A stretch of 64,000 nucleotides of DNA from Pseudorasbora parva (GCF_024679245.1 NC_090180.1:12313507-12377506); one strand, 5' to 3'. Positions 19,313-32,368 are shown, counted from the first letter of the stretch. Notes: generated from the sequence alone by a model not told the origin. Translations and numbers: made by a program.

Positions 19313-21897
19313 GTTTGGGGTTTAGGTGGAACCAGAGCCGTTTTCTATGGCTCTGGGTGAACCAATGCTCACAGCTGTGAAGGGAAGGAAGTTGCGCAAG
19401 ACGGAACGCGGCATTTTTAATAGTTTTACCTCATTTTTAATTCCTGGTGTAAGACTGAAAAAACTAGTATATGCCGAAATGTCTGAATGAAGAACAAGGA
19501 CTCTCTGAGAAAATAAAGGAAATTAGCATCTGAGCTTATTCATAGAGTTAGAGTCTCTGTCCGAGACGACATCACACTGAGTGAATCATCTATGAATGAC
19601 TCTAATTTACATGCCTTTCCTTTCACATGAAACTTCCCCCAAACTACTGCTCCCACAAACTTGAGATCACCTGAAATGCACCAGAAATCTCTTTGTTACA
19701 ATGTCAATCCTCACAATGCAGTATTATATGTGTTTGATATCGTTTGAAATGTCTCAGTGCGACTGGTACAAATATCTCAACTCCACAGAAGTTAACCAAA
19801 AGATAATCAATGTTTTAAGGGTTTAAAGATATCTTTCCTTGGTGTATGGTGGGTGTGGCTTTCAGCCATTTGGCCTTTGCATCAATACAAGTCTTGATCA
19901 ATGCAAATTCCCATTGTGCACTCGTGTTTACATTTGAAAGAGTTTGTGCATTTGTTTCTGGGTATTTAAGGAAATGTTGCAAACAGCTCAGGGCTTGACA
20001 CTTTAAACCGGTCAGCCCGTAATGCTGGATGTCTCGAGATAGCCAGCATTATGTAGTTTTCAGAAGTCAGGTATACATTTCATTCTTTACTTCAGACTAT
20101 TTGATGTTATATATGGATTACCTTTGAATTGACTATGTAATTGGCTTTATACATTTACCTGACTGTTAAATAAATTGTTACACTTTGATGGATTCTGACT
20201 TGCTCTGGAATTATTCAGGTTGGGTATAATTTCAACAAAGGGTTAAACGGAATAATTAAATGTGTACTTAAACTATTAAAAATGAATGACCAAATAAACA
20301 ATTGGCATTCTAACCCAAATTCTAAATTATAATTAAATGGAGTCAGATTAAGAGGAATTGGAATAAAATCCCCTTTTCCCCGCTGAAAAGACGAACGCGC
20401 AGCGAACTTCACCCGCCGATCGTTAGCCTCCATTGGGACGATTTGGGCGGCCTTACACTGGCAACCAAAATCGGAAATACAATAAGATTAATATTACAGG
20501 CCTGAAGTGTCCCCTAGACTAAACTTTTGTTGGCCATTATCGTCACTCATTAACAGGGACTGTCGTGTCATGTGCGCTGTATCCGTGTGAGATCTCGCTC
20601 TTGTTTGCTACTAGCAAAAATCTAACACATGGTTTAATATTATTGCTTATAGAAATGGGCAGCAATATAGAAATAGTTTAGCAGTTACATAGCCTACTAA
20701 CTCTTCGTTTCAAAATAGAACACGTTTCTCTGCACACACTAATTTTATCAAAACACTGGAAATATGACTCAAAATTAAATTATTCTGTCAAAGTATAACG
20801 CTTGTTTTCACTTCACAAGGTACATGCAGTCAATCAAAAGTATACCAGGTTTCAAAATTCTGGCTATTGTTAACATTACAAAAACAGCATAGACTTTTAT
20901 GTTTCAGTTTTACAGGTATTTGCATGCAAAACATGCAATACACCGTTTTTGCAATGAATTTCTTGTTCTGTAGGCTATGAAAACTCCAGGTTCACATTCA
21001 AAAGCATTCCATTAAAAAAGCAAATTCGTTTTTTTTTTTTTTTTTTACCTTTCACGAGTTGACACTGTATTTGGCGTACTGTCCGGGGGAGGGCTCCGGG
21101 CTCAGATTTTGGCCCGAACCCAGAGTACCCAGAGTCATGATAACCTGTTGCATAAGACATCAATGTGTCGCCACGAGCCACAGGGTTTAATATGGATTCG
21201 TATGTCTATGTGTTTTTTTACTCTTTTACTCTACAGTGACTCTCATAGAAAAACAGCATTGAGATAAAACAGCTTGGTATGTCCACCCTTGGATTCTGCA
21301 CCTCTCACTGCATCTCTCACTGGGCCTGCTCTTCTCCCTGTGCCCCTTGCTCTTACTCTTCCTCATCCAGACATTACAGTGTCTTTTTCTGTTTCCAAAA
21401 ACATCACTCCTTAAAGTCCTCCTTTTACTGTATAAGTGTCAATGTAATAGAAATAAAGAACCCCTGTCACTGAGTCTAAGCCAGACTGGAATCAGCTGTG
21501 TCAATTATTCAATTGTTTGTTTATTATCAGCTGATATATTGTTTTTAACTGATATCATTGCAGAAGCAGAGGTTTTTATACTGTATCTAAGGTTTGGAAT
21601 ATTGTGTTTGCTATTGTGGGATGTTGTGTGTTAACATTCGTAAAGGCTACAAAAACAATCCATAATTTTTTTGGGAGGTATATAGCCTGTCTGTTAAAAA
21701 AAATGTAAGCATTGTGGAAATGTGTTCACTCACTGCATATTGTGTGAAAACGACATGAAATGTGTGAAAGGTATGACCACCAAAGACCGATGCTGTGCTA
21801 ATTGTGTTTAGAGTTTTGAAAATTTGACAACTGATTGGACAAATGCTTGTTAGCGACTGAAAAAAACTGTAATACCGGTTTTCAGTACCCATCCCTA
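19313..21897. other. AT-rich DNA with a possible LTR remnant
   Basis: About 19,800-20,457 ends in ...GGCCTTACA followed one base later by TGGCAACCAAAATCGG, which looks like an LTR end plus primer-binding site, and an AATAAA lies near 20,170. No matching LTR start or coding frame was found. About 21,040-21,250 resembles a fragment of the 31.4-32.1 kb element. Confidence 0.3.
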
Positions 21898-21898
21898 C

Positions 21899-22300
21899 AG
21901 GCAAGTACCGAGGTCATCACCAAACCCAGACTCATCTATTAGATTGCCAGACAGAAAATGTGATTTGTCACTCTAGAAAACATGTCTCCATGCTTTATAG
22001 AGTCCACTGCCAGCGTGCTTTCTTCTTTGCATTGCACTTGGTGAAGTAAGGCTTGGATGTAGCAGCTCAGCCATGGAAACCCATTCCATGAAGCTCTCTA
22101 TGCACTTGAGCTAATCTGAATGCCACACAAAGTTTGAAGGTCTGTAGTTATTGACCCTGCAGAAATTTGGCAACTTCTGCGCACTGTGCACCTCAGTATG
22201 CACTGACCCCGCTCTGTGATTTTATGAGGCCTACCACTTTGTGGCTGTTGTTCCCAATTGCTTCCACTTTGTTATATAATACCACTAACAGTTGACCGTG
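21899..22300 (-). pseudogene. Tc1 transposase N-terminal relic
   Basis: Minus-strand sequence around 22,190-22,260 reads SGSNWEQQPQSGRPHKITERG, the helix-turn-helix/GRPRK region of Tc1 transposases. The next part of the protein is found toward 21,900 in broken frames. It is the other half of the relic at 16,545-16,935. Confidence 0.65.
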
Positions 22301-22794
22301 GAATATTTAGTAGTTAGGAAATTTCTCGAATTGACTTGCACTTGCAACCTATAACGTTACTTGAATTCACTGAGCTCCTGAGAGTGACCCATTCTTTCAC
22401 AAATGTTTGGAGAAGTAGTCTGCATGCCTAGATGCTTGATTTTATACACAAATAGAAGTTATAGGTACACCTGAATTCAATGATTTGGAGGGGTGTCCCA
22501 ACACTTTGGGCCATGTAGTTCAGCTATGAGCCCACATCTATTAATTGCAAGATGTATGATTCCATCATGGAAGAAAAGTCAACAGTGATTATAAGATGTT
22601 TGGTTTAATTTCTTTGACATGTTCATGTTCTAGATAACTAGTCTATTCTTGGGCTATGGTTAGACGTCTATTTTATTTTAACAGACAGCCCACATTTTGC
22701 CTTGTTTTAGCCTAGACGTCAGGGCAGTGTTTGGACAGCTGACATCTTTTAAATGCAAAATTGCTTGTTGAGACTGTCATGAGAATTTTCAATA

Positions 22795-23690
22795 ATGATC
22801 AAAAGTTTGGAGTCAGTGCGATCAAGTTTTTTGAAGGGAAATTAACACTATTATTCAGCAATAGGATTGATTAAATTGATCAAAAGTAAGAGTAAATAGT
22901 TTTACGCTGTTACAGACAATTTCTATTTAAAACAAATGTTGTTGTTTTAAACCTTGAAGGATCCTTAAAAATGCATCAGTTTCCCTATACAAAAAAATAA
23001 GCAGCACAAATGTTTTCAACAATGATAATAAATAAGAAATGTTTCTCGAACAGCAAATCAGTATCAGAATGATTTCCGAAGGATCATGTGGCGTAATGAT
23101 GCTAAAATGGCTGCTAAAATAGTCAACAGTTCTATATGACATATTACATATTTCCTATTTTACATATTTCACATATTACATATTTCCTACACTGTAAAAA
23201 ATTTTGGTTGGTTTTTGTTGGTTTAACTTGAAAAAGTAAGTAACCTGGTTGCCTTAAAATTGTGAGTTTATTGAAATTAAAACTTTGAGTTGATACAATG
23301 AAGGAAGTTAGTTTAATAAATAGAAACTCAAAATATTATTGTATCTGAACCACATAAAAAAATTGATAAATCATGAAAATAGCACTATTTGGCATATTTC
23401 ACTGCATCATCAGAAATAACACACACACAATTACCCAATATGCTTACAAAATCATTTAATAATATTTTAATAAAGGTTGTCGAATCTCAAAAATGTTTCA
23501 ATGTATTAACACAAAATTAATTTCAATGAACTCAAAATTTTAAGGCAACCAGGTAACTTTTTTTCTAAATAATTTTTTACAGTGTATAAAATAAAAAACA
23601 TATTTGTTTTTAAATTGTAATTCTATTTCACAATATTATTGTTTTATTGTATTTTTTGATCAAATAAATGCAGACGTCTTTTGTCCATAA
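22795..23690. mobile_element. Angel-like MITE carrying a second MITE
   Basis: 'gatcaaaagtttggagtcag' at the left and 'tttttgatcaaataaatgcag' at the right are parts of a very common fish MITE type. The region from 23,191 to 23,586 is a separate insertion. Confidence 0.5.
23191..23586. mobile_element. MITE with CACTGTAAAAAAT ends
   Basis: TACACTGTAAAAAATT at the left is mirrored by ATTTTTTACAGTGTA at the right, and 'ttaaggcaaccaggtaac' near the right mirrors 'gtaacctggttgccttaa' near the left. About 396 bp with TA-type flanks. Confidence 0.75.
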
Positions 23691-23699
23691 TAGAAGTTA

Positions 23700-25590
23700 T
23701 GTTAAACCCAAATGATTTAAAAAATATATATTTGCATACCGGTTTGGAACAACTTTGAATGAACTTAAATGGAAATGTAAGTCACTTACAGTACAGGATA
23801 AATAGGGGTGTTTTGTAATATTTAAGAATTTAAGTTTTAAAAGAGTTTATGTTTTAAAGTATCAGATTTAAAAAAGTATTTAGGGAAGAATCAAGCAATG
23901 ATATACACAATAAGCAATATTAAATGTGAGAAACAAAACACATTCAAGGTTTAAGGCATCTCACAATTTCAAAGTAAAAATAGAGTCCCGCATGGATCTC
24001 TTCCCAGCTGCTCAAAAATACGAAAATATCAGAACCATTTATCTGTGAAGACCCACACACTGTCATACCATCACGACAGATAATAATTTATATTACTGCT
24101 GTCTATTAAAATTACATTTTAAATCACCAAAGTTTACTTTTTCTGTTATATAAATATAGAACAGGACTCCAGGTTATGTCGCCATGTCTTTGTAGCCTCT
24201 GCACAAATGACAAAATGATGGATTTTAACAACGTGTTCCACAAACACTTTCTTGCACATTTTTTAAAGTTAGGTGAGGCGTGTCTCGTCTCATAATTTAC
24301 AACATGTAAACACGTCTTTATCTCTATGGGTGCGTGACACTGAGGCAGTTTCCATGGAGACATTCAGCTAAAAAAACTGTTGTACAAATAAATCTCATTA
24401 ACCTCTTCACCTCTGCCTACATCTCTGGAGAATGGTTCTTCACAAACAGGAGCCTGGTTTCTTCATTCTGCCACACAAATTCATTTTAAGCACATTGTAA
24501 CCTGACAAGGCGTCACAGAGGGCAAGTGCAGAGGGGCAGGCGGCCTCACCGCACACACATGAACTGTGCTCAGCGGCACACGTTGCCTAATGGACGTGGG
24601 CTCACATTAATGACTCCGCGTCTGTCCTTGTTTAAAAAAGGAGGCATTTGTACCGAACAAATTGCCATGCCTAAAGCAGGTTATTACAAGACTTTGAATT
24701 AATGTTGGAATAACTGTTTGTAGCTGTTGAGATCCTTTTCCAAAGAATATGATAATGAACCCTACCGGTGTAAACTAATATTAAAACATCCACAGAAGCG
24801 CTGTAATGTTTTTTAAGACACATAACATTGCAGTAATAATATTTTTATATTTCATATAATCACATAATGTTAATAAATTTAGGATGAATAAGAAAAGCAA
24901 TTGGGACGCAATATGAAGACGTGACTAAGTTTGTACAAACAAACAAAAGTGTGCTGTCAATGAAACATATGGTACAGAAATGTGAAAGAAATGATAAAAT
25001 GCATGTAGCCTACTATTAAAAAATAGTAAACGATAATTTTAAAAATATGAAGTAATAATTATGTAGGTCTATTAGTAATAATTATGTAGAAAAGTTAAAA
25101 ATTAATTGCTCTGCATTTCATATTACTCACTTAAATATTTTCCATAATGTGACAGACTCTGTTTCTTCCAAGTAAATGTAACATTTAAAGGGAAGGTTCA
25201 CCAAAAATTAATATTTTCTCATGTTGTGCCAGGTGTTGTTTTAGTATTAGGCCTATTTATATTTTAGTACTACTTATTATTTTTTAAATAGCTGTTCTTT
25301 TTATATTTTATGTTTAAGTATACATTTTATTTTATTGTTTTTGTTTAGATTTTTTTTTATTTCTATTTAGTTTTAATACATTTTAAAAATATGTTTTTAG
25401 TATTTCAACTTAAACTTATTTCAGTTAGTTCCCAAGGCAACATTTCTAATTTCCAGTGTAAGTTCATGTATTAAAAAAATAAGAAATATTTAATATTAAT
25501 ATTAATTTCAGGTACATTTCAATGATTGAAAATTATTAATTAACAATGTGACTGGTCATTCCAATCCTGCACAACTTACTTTCTTCTGCA
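23700..25590. other. Intergenic DNA, mostly AT-rich
   Basis: No gene recognised. About 24,430-24,620 has balanced composition and no repeats, a possible regulatory block. A half-copy of the 'agggaaggttcaccaaaaatt' MITE arm lies at about 25,190-25,230. Confidence 0.4.
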
Positions 25591-25591
25591 G

Positions 25592-26640
<1,049 letters not shown>

Positions 26641-27119
26641 CTGACTGCATCCAAAATTGTATGCTTGCCTACTATGTAGTATGGGCAAAAGAACAAAATG
26701 AACCATGGTTTTACTACAAATAAAACCAAAAGACCATGGTTATTATAGGTAAACCATGGTAACCACAAATTAAAACATGGCTTTGCTACTCTAACTATAG
26801 TTTAACCATGGTTTTTGTGGTAAAACTGGTTATATGGTTTCCCAAAAAATCATGGTTCTACACTTTTAAAACCATGGTTAATTTTCGTGAGGGGAAATCT
26901 GAATTCAGCACTCATAAAAGATTAGGAAAAATGTTCATGGATGACCTACTACTTCAGACAAAACTCTGATCTGTGCATACGACGGACACTTTACTGTCCC
27001 ATGAGGCCACGGGAGATGATTTCTGAATGGCAGTGAAGCAACGCGACGTAGTCACATAATGACATAGCGAGTGTGATAGCACGCCTAAACGGCATACGAA
27101 TTGACATGTCATATGTGTC

Positions 27120-27441
27120 TTAAGAAACGAAACAATCGGTTTCTGCGAGAAACCGAACAGTATTTATGGTAATTTATTTACCTTATATCAGACAAATCTC
27201 ATCTAGTATTCCCAATGCCATTACTTCAGTCCAATAAGGTCAAAATCCCGGCGCGATCATAGATAAAGAGGATAAATTCTTCATTAGTTCCCGTTAGTGG
27301 CTGAGGCATCTATGGAAATATGTCTAGGATTGCGCTGGAACTTTAACCTTACCTCATGGAAATAATGGCATTGGGAATACTAGATGAGATATGAGGTAAT
27401 AAATAACAAACTATGTTCGATTTCTCGCAGAAACCGATCGT
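27120..27441. mobile_element. MITE with 8-bp target duplication
   Basis: GTGTCTTA flanks both sides (about 27,115-27,122 and 27,445-27,452). Inner ends AAACGAAACAATCGGTTTCT and its inverse are clear, as is a second mirrored pair 'ctagtattcccaatgccatt'. About 320 bp, with 8-bp duplication as in hAT elements. Boundaries are good to a few bases. Confidence 0.6.
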
Positions 27442-27453
27442 TTCGTGTCTTAA

Positions 27454-29018
27454 AGGGGGGGTGAAATGCTGTTTCATGCATACTGAGCTTTTTACACTGT
27501 TAAAGACTTGGACTCCCATCCTAAACATAGACAAAGTGGCCCCACTTTATATTAGGTGGCCTTAAGTTCTATGTACTTACATCAAAAAATAAGTACAATG
27601 TACTTAATGTGTACAAATTGTATTGCCAAACACCTTTTCTGATATTGAGGTGGGATACGGGTAGAGTTAGGGACAGGTGTGGTGATATGGGTCAGTTTAA
27701 GGGTAGGGTTAGGTGTAAGGAAAGTACCAACTGTGTAATTACAAATGTAACTACAGAAATTAATTACAGACGTAACTACATGCAGGTTTTTTTTTTAAAT
27801 GTAAGTACAATGTAAAAACAAGTATGTACACAATAAGTGCATTGTATCAAATTGTTAATTACAATGTTAGCACATAGTAGTTAAGGCCACCTAATATAAA
27901 GTGGGTCTGACAAAGTTTCAAAAACTAATGTTGGACGTTTGATGGAGTATTTCTGTGTCAAAAATACTCCTTCCGGTTTCTCACAAGTTTCGGAGAGCTT
28001 TTTTCGAGTATGGCTCGGCTTGACGTTAATCGAGCGGAAGGTCCTTGTATGGGCCGTACGGGCTCTTCTCCCGGCGCGTGTGACTAGAGCGAGAGAGGAA
28101 ATGCACGCCCATAAACACTCTCTCAGGTAGAGGATCCAGTCGAGCCAGGCGCCGCGCTCCACTTTATTCCTATGGGTGACATCAAGCGACTTCAACGCTT
28201 CAGCACAGCATTCCGGGAAGGCAGCGCTGCATTTGAACCGATTTGAACGCAGAAATGACGGGAAGCTTCACAACATCGCTTCAGTCGCGTCGCAAAAGTG
28301 GATCTCCACCGTTCACTGCTGTCAGGACTTTACCAAATCATACCAAAGAAGTGTGTTTTTGACGGAGCGGTCCCAGCGATAAAGGTTCAGTCCTGCTTTG
28401 GAAGCAGCCGGTGAGTAAAACTGCTTCAAATGTCTCTGCTATTGGCTATCGTCACGTGAGTAAACATCAGTAAACGACACGATCGCGTGCTTCGTCATTC
28501 AAATGCGCTAACGGTTACTCCATTGTTGTTCTCTGTATAACGTTACACTAGTCTGACGTGCAAAACCGTTTTGCTTGCTACTGCTAAGGTTTAGTCGCAT
28601 ACAATAGTCCATAAACCGAATCATGTCCTCATAAACTGCGAGTAAAGACACACAAATGTTGACAGGCCACTAAATACAGTACATACCACAGAGACGGACG
28701 TCCTGATGTTGCTGTTTCTCCTGTTCAATTTATCCTCCGAATGATTCTGGATCATATATCTATTAGCTGAGATCGATAGCCATGGGTTTCTCCACGCTTG
28801 AGGACGTCAACGCCTTGCGCTCTCGTCATTCTTTAGCTCCGCCCACTCGATACGCCTCCAGGCGTTCGGTTTTTCCGGAAAGACTCGGTACAGCTTATAT
28901 TTCTTTTATAAATATAATAAAACTAAAGAATTTTCGGAGATATGAAGGATGCAATACTACTCTATAGGTACTCAAGATTGACATGAGATTGACTGAAACT
29001 GAGTGTTTCACCGCCCCT
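27454..29018 (+). mobile_element. TTAA MITE family, copy A
   Basis: Flanked by TTAA at 27,450-27,453 and 29,019-29,022. The ends AGGGGGGGTGAAA and TTTCACCGCCCCT are inverted. This TTAA-plus-short-TIR layout is that of piggyBac-derived MITEs. A 371-bp element sits inside. Short open frames in it are conserved only as far as the DNA is, so no protein is called. Confidence 0.82.
27538..27908. mobile_element. 371-bp MITE nested in copy A
   Basis: Direct GACAAAGT at 27,530-27,537 and 27,909-27,916 is an 8-bp target duplication. Inverted ends contain CCCACTTTATATTAGGTGG. Copies B and C of the host MITE have the uninterrupted sequence with a single GACAAAGT-like site, which confirms the boundaries. 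Confidence 0.9.
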
Positions 29019-29432
29019 TTAATCAATGAGTCGCCACAATCCACAGGGTTTCCCTCACCTTTTTTTGCAACTGTTCGTGACAGTTTCAACCAAATATGTT
29101 CAGCCAAATCCACCATGTTGTCATTATCACGTAACCTAGTAAAGTGTCCATCATATGCAAACTACAGAATCTCGCTGGAAAAAGCATATCACCCGGGTAC
29201 TTTTTTTGCCTACTCTCTTTTGATGTGTGCTGTGAATTCAGGCATACTTCTTTTGTCACATACTGTTTTCCCCCTACTATATAGTAGCGAAGTATGCGAT
29301 TTTGGATGCAGACTTCATATTATATATGAATCGGTGAATGGTTTATTGACTTATCAATAAAGACAGTCACTTGTCGCCACCTACTGGTGCAACTATGTAA
29401 CTCGCAAAAAGAGACACTGAAAATTCCCCACC

Positions 29433-29612
29433 ATTATTATATTATATTATATTATATTATATTATATTATATTATATTATATTATATTATATTATATTAT
29501 ATTATATTATATTATATTATTTTATATTATATTATATTATATTATATTATATTATATTATATTATATTATATTATATTATATTATATTATATTATATTAT
29601 ATTATATTATAT
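29433..29612. repeat. (ATTAT)36 microsatellite
   Basis: 180 bp of a pentanucleotide repeat with one interruption near 29,520. It creates a stop-free reading frame by chance; no protein is implied. Confidence 0.97.
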
Positions 29613-31140
29613 AGAACTGTACTACATTTAAATCTATTAAAATAGAAAACATTTATTTTAATTTTATTCCAGTTTTTACTATATTTTTGATCAACTGCAG
29701 ACCTGATGGACATAAGAATCTTCTTTTAAAACATATAAAATCTTAATGACCAGATCTTTCAAATGGTATAGCCTATATAATATACTACTTTGGGCTTTTA
29801 ACAAGTGAATAGACTTTTCATAGGCAGGCCATGCTTTTCCTATTTCTATGGTGCAAGCAGAAGTGAAAGAAGGTATCGCAGTGTTTGTGTTTTTATCACC
29901 CAACAAAATGCTGCCTGCCTCGCTTATGCCAGTATTCACTACTGCAGCAAACACATTATAAATTGTGGCAATCAATTTTAATACGTCATACTTTTCCCCT
30001 GCACCACTGGGTCGCTCCCTCATGCTGGGGGCCTTGGGTTTAAGCTTCAGCATGAGGAGACAGTGCGGAAGTAACTCTTACATGCATCTGAGTACTGAAC
30101 AATAAAGAGAGAAAGCAAATAGTAGGCCTACCGTCAAGAGGAAAAACCTATACCGCGAGGACTGGTATCCTCCAGATCTAGCACAGCATCCACACAGCCG
30201 CAGGCTTGGGAGAGAACCCAGACTCACAACACCTGCAACCGGCAGCACAAGCACCACGGGGTCTGCAGAGATGCAGCGAGACATCTGGGAACTAATGAAG
30301 CCACAGATGAGCTAAATGTTAATTAAAGCTTCTGTAATAAAAATCCATATGGTGGCCTACTGATTAGCACACTCAAGATACACTTGACAAGTTTCATTAT
30401 ACCAGTACAAGGATGTTACCGAGGTTTCTCTTTGCAAAAGTACGGGAGCCGTCGGGGGAACGTCTGATCCGAAGCTTTAGTGCTGTGTGGGGCATTTATA
30501 TACGCTCATAAAACGTTTTATGTTCACATTTCTTCATAAAACATCAATGTACTTTAAAATGATAGTATTTATTCTCGCTGTGCAGAAATTATGTTTACAT
30601 TTTGGATTTGTGAAATAAACTTCTAACGGAGTTTGACAAAAGTGTTTTTCAAAATGGGAGCTCAGTGTGGACGCATATTATAGACACATAAAATGAAAAT
30701 GATATCCAATCCTGCATGTAGGGTATTAGGAAAAAGGGGTTCAGGTATGGCTGGTTGGCAAATAGCTCCTGCTGTTAGATAGCCTACCACCATTCTGGGG
30801 ACAATGAGCATCTTTCTCCATTGACATCCATTCAAAGCTGTGCATTTTGACAAAATAAAAAAAGACCCCGCTGACTGAATCTATAGAAAACGACTAAATC
30901 TATGCGGCTTTCTTTACAGTGTAGTGTTGTTGAGTTTGTTCCTCTGTGGTCACTGTGAAAACATTATTTAAATGGGGAAAAGGAATGCTGACGATTCGTA
31001 TAGGGATTCATTTCACCAGCTGATGCTGACTAGACAGCATTTCTCACTAGAACCGCAGGTGTTGCTTAATGGCATCAAGCCTTAGAAAAAATTTCACTTT
31101 ATTCCTTTGCACTCTGTTAAAATTGTTGTATCACAAAGGA
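29613..31140. other. Unique intergenic DNA, nothing recognised
   Basis: Minus-strand open frame 29,691-30,053 and a few others have no recognisable domain, no convincing splice sites and no codon pattern to set them apart from background. Confidence 0.4.
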
Positions 31141-31144
31141 GATG

Positions 31145-32368
31145 TTAGTAACACTTTGCAATAAGGTTTCATTGGTTAACATTACATGAACAATACTTTT
31201 TAGCATTTATTCATAATGTTAATCTCAACATTATACATTTTTTTACGACCACAAGTTTTATCTGTTTAAATGGATTAGATCCCTTTAAAATGAAAATTAT
31301 CCCATGATTTACTCACCCTCAATTCAAAGGTGTATATGACTTTCTTCTTTCTGATGAACACAATCTGAGTTATATTAAAGGGATAGTTCACCCAAAAATG
31401 AAAATTTGACATTTATCTGCTTACCCCAGGGCATCCAGAGGTGATAGAGGTGACTTTGCATCAGTAGAACACAAATGAAGATTTTTAACTCCAACTGTTT
31501 CAGTCTGTCAGTCGTATAATGCATGTGAATGGTCTAATACACCGCTATGTCCAACAGCCTTCAGCGCACGATCACTTTCGGTAAGTAAGGTCAGTACACG
31601 ATCTGGCGTAGTTTACGCAAGTGCCAAAAGTGATCGCGCACAAGGCTGTTTGACATGTGGTGCACTGTAAAAACAACAAAAAAAACATTGTACTGTATAT
31701 ATGAAGGAATTTTGCGTATTGGTTTTTTACAGTTGTTTTAACTGTATTTTGAATTACACATTGCATTAGTTTGTGTTTTAATGCTTAACGGATATTTCCA
31801 TAAAATTACTGGATAATGAACTGGCAGAAAATTACCAGTACATTTTTCGTTTTTATTTTTTACAGTGTGTATTAGAGGTAAAAAAAAACTTAAACTGTAC
31901 ATATACTCGCACACTGATCGTTTAGTGTCTTAAGACATCAATGCGTCGTCATGAGCCATAGGGTTTACTGTGGATATGTGCATGTTTTTTTACTCATAAC
32001 TCTCATAATGTGTTACCATTCACAGACTGACAGACTGCAACAGTTGGAGTTAAAAACCTTTATTTGTGTTTTATTGAAGCAAAGTCTTGGATGCCCTGGG
32101 GGCAGATAAACATAAAATTTTCATTTTTGGGTGAACTATCCCTTTAATATAACTCAGGCTGGTTCATCAGAATGAAGAAAGTCATATACAGGATGGCTTA
32201 AGGGTGAGTAAATCATGGGATACTTTTCATTTTAAAGGGAACTAATCCTTTAACAGGTAAATATATTTATTCATGTATAATGTTGAGATTAACATTATGA
32301 ATAAATGCAAAAAAAAGTATTGTACATGTAATGTTAACCATTGAAACCTTATTGCAAAGTATTACTAC
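31145..32368. mobile_element. Long fold-back element with a second element at its centre
   Basis: Outer arms 31,145-31,374 and about 32,148-32,368 are inverted copies ('aacactttgcaataaggttt', 'cataatgttaatctcaacat', 'tcccatgatttactcaccct'). The inner element 31,379-32,143 lies between TTAA tetramers exactly where the outer arms meet. No coding capacity. Confidence 0.75.
31379..32143. mobile_element. TTAA-flanked MITE with about 140-bp inverted arms
   Basis: Flanked by TTAA at 31,375-31,378 and 32,144-32,147. Ends read AGGGATAGTTCACCCAAAAA and inverse; arms include 'ctccaactgttt(g)cagtctgtcag'. The interior holds another CACTGTAAAAA-type MITE at about 31,664-31,868. Confidence 0.8.

Larger units (their letters stand above)
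17639..21898. mobile_element. hAT-like composite insertion with TAGGGATGGGTA ends
   Basis: TAGGGATGGGTA at 17,639 is mirrored by TACCCATCCCTA ending at 21,898, followed by ccggta-rich subterminal words of the kind seen in fish hAT elements. Tc1 sequence resumes directly on both sides. No clear 8-bp duplication survives. The interior is AT-rich and holds MITE copy D, so the 4.26-kb length reflects further nesting. Confidence 0.5.
16541..22519 (-). mobile_element. Tc1/mariner-type element, decayed and interrupted twice
   Basis: The left end CACTATATTGCCAAAAGTTT follows a TA; the right end near 22,495-22,519 is its diverged inverse. On the minus strand the left part still reads LRRVEAVIAAKGGTTPY (transposase C-terminus), and the right part around 22,190-22,260 reads QSGRPHKITERGQ, the N-terminal DNA-binding region of Tc1 transposases. 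Stops and shifts are frequent, so it is dead. Two later insertions (16,937-17,533 and about 17,639-21,898) separate these parts. Confidence 0.8.
26642..29312. mobile_element. Composite element with GACTGCATCCAAAAT ends
   Basis: 'gactgcatccaaaattgtat' at 26,643 is mirrored by 'ttttggatgcagac' ending at 29,312, followed inward by matching 'ctactatgtagta' and 'tactatatagtag' words. Inside are at least three later insertions: an aaccatgg-rich block (about 26,698-26,890), a fold-back (about 27,121-27,449) and MITE copy A. Confidence 0.6.

Noticed and set aside
27939..28382. Recurring frames in the TTAA MITE copies (also at 32.4-33.0 and 47.7-48.0 kb)
   Set aside because: The same DNA recurs in four copies, frames differ between copies with stops and length changes, and no domain is recognisable; repetition alone makes them look conserved.
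29387..29614. Isoleucine/tyrosine repeat frame
   Set aside because: Translation of the ATTAT array.
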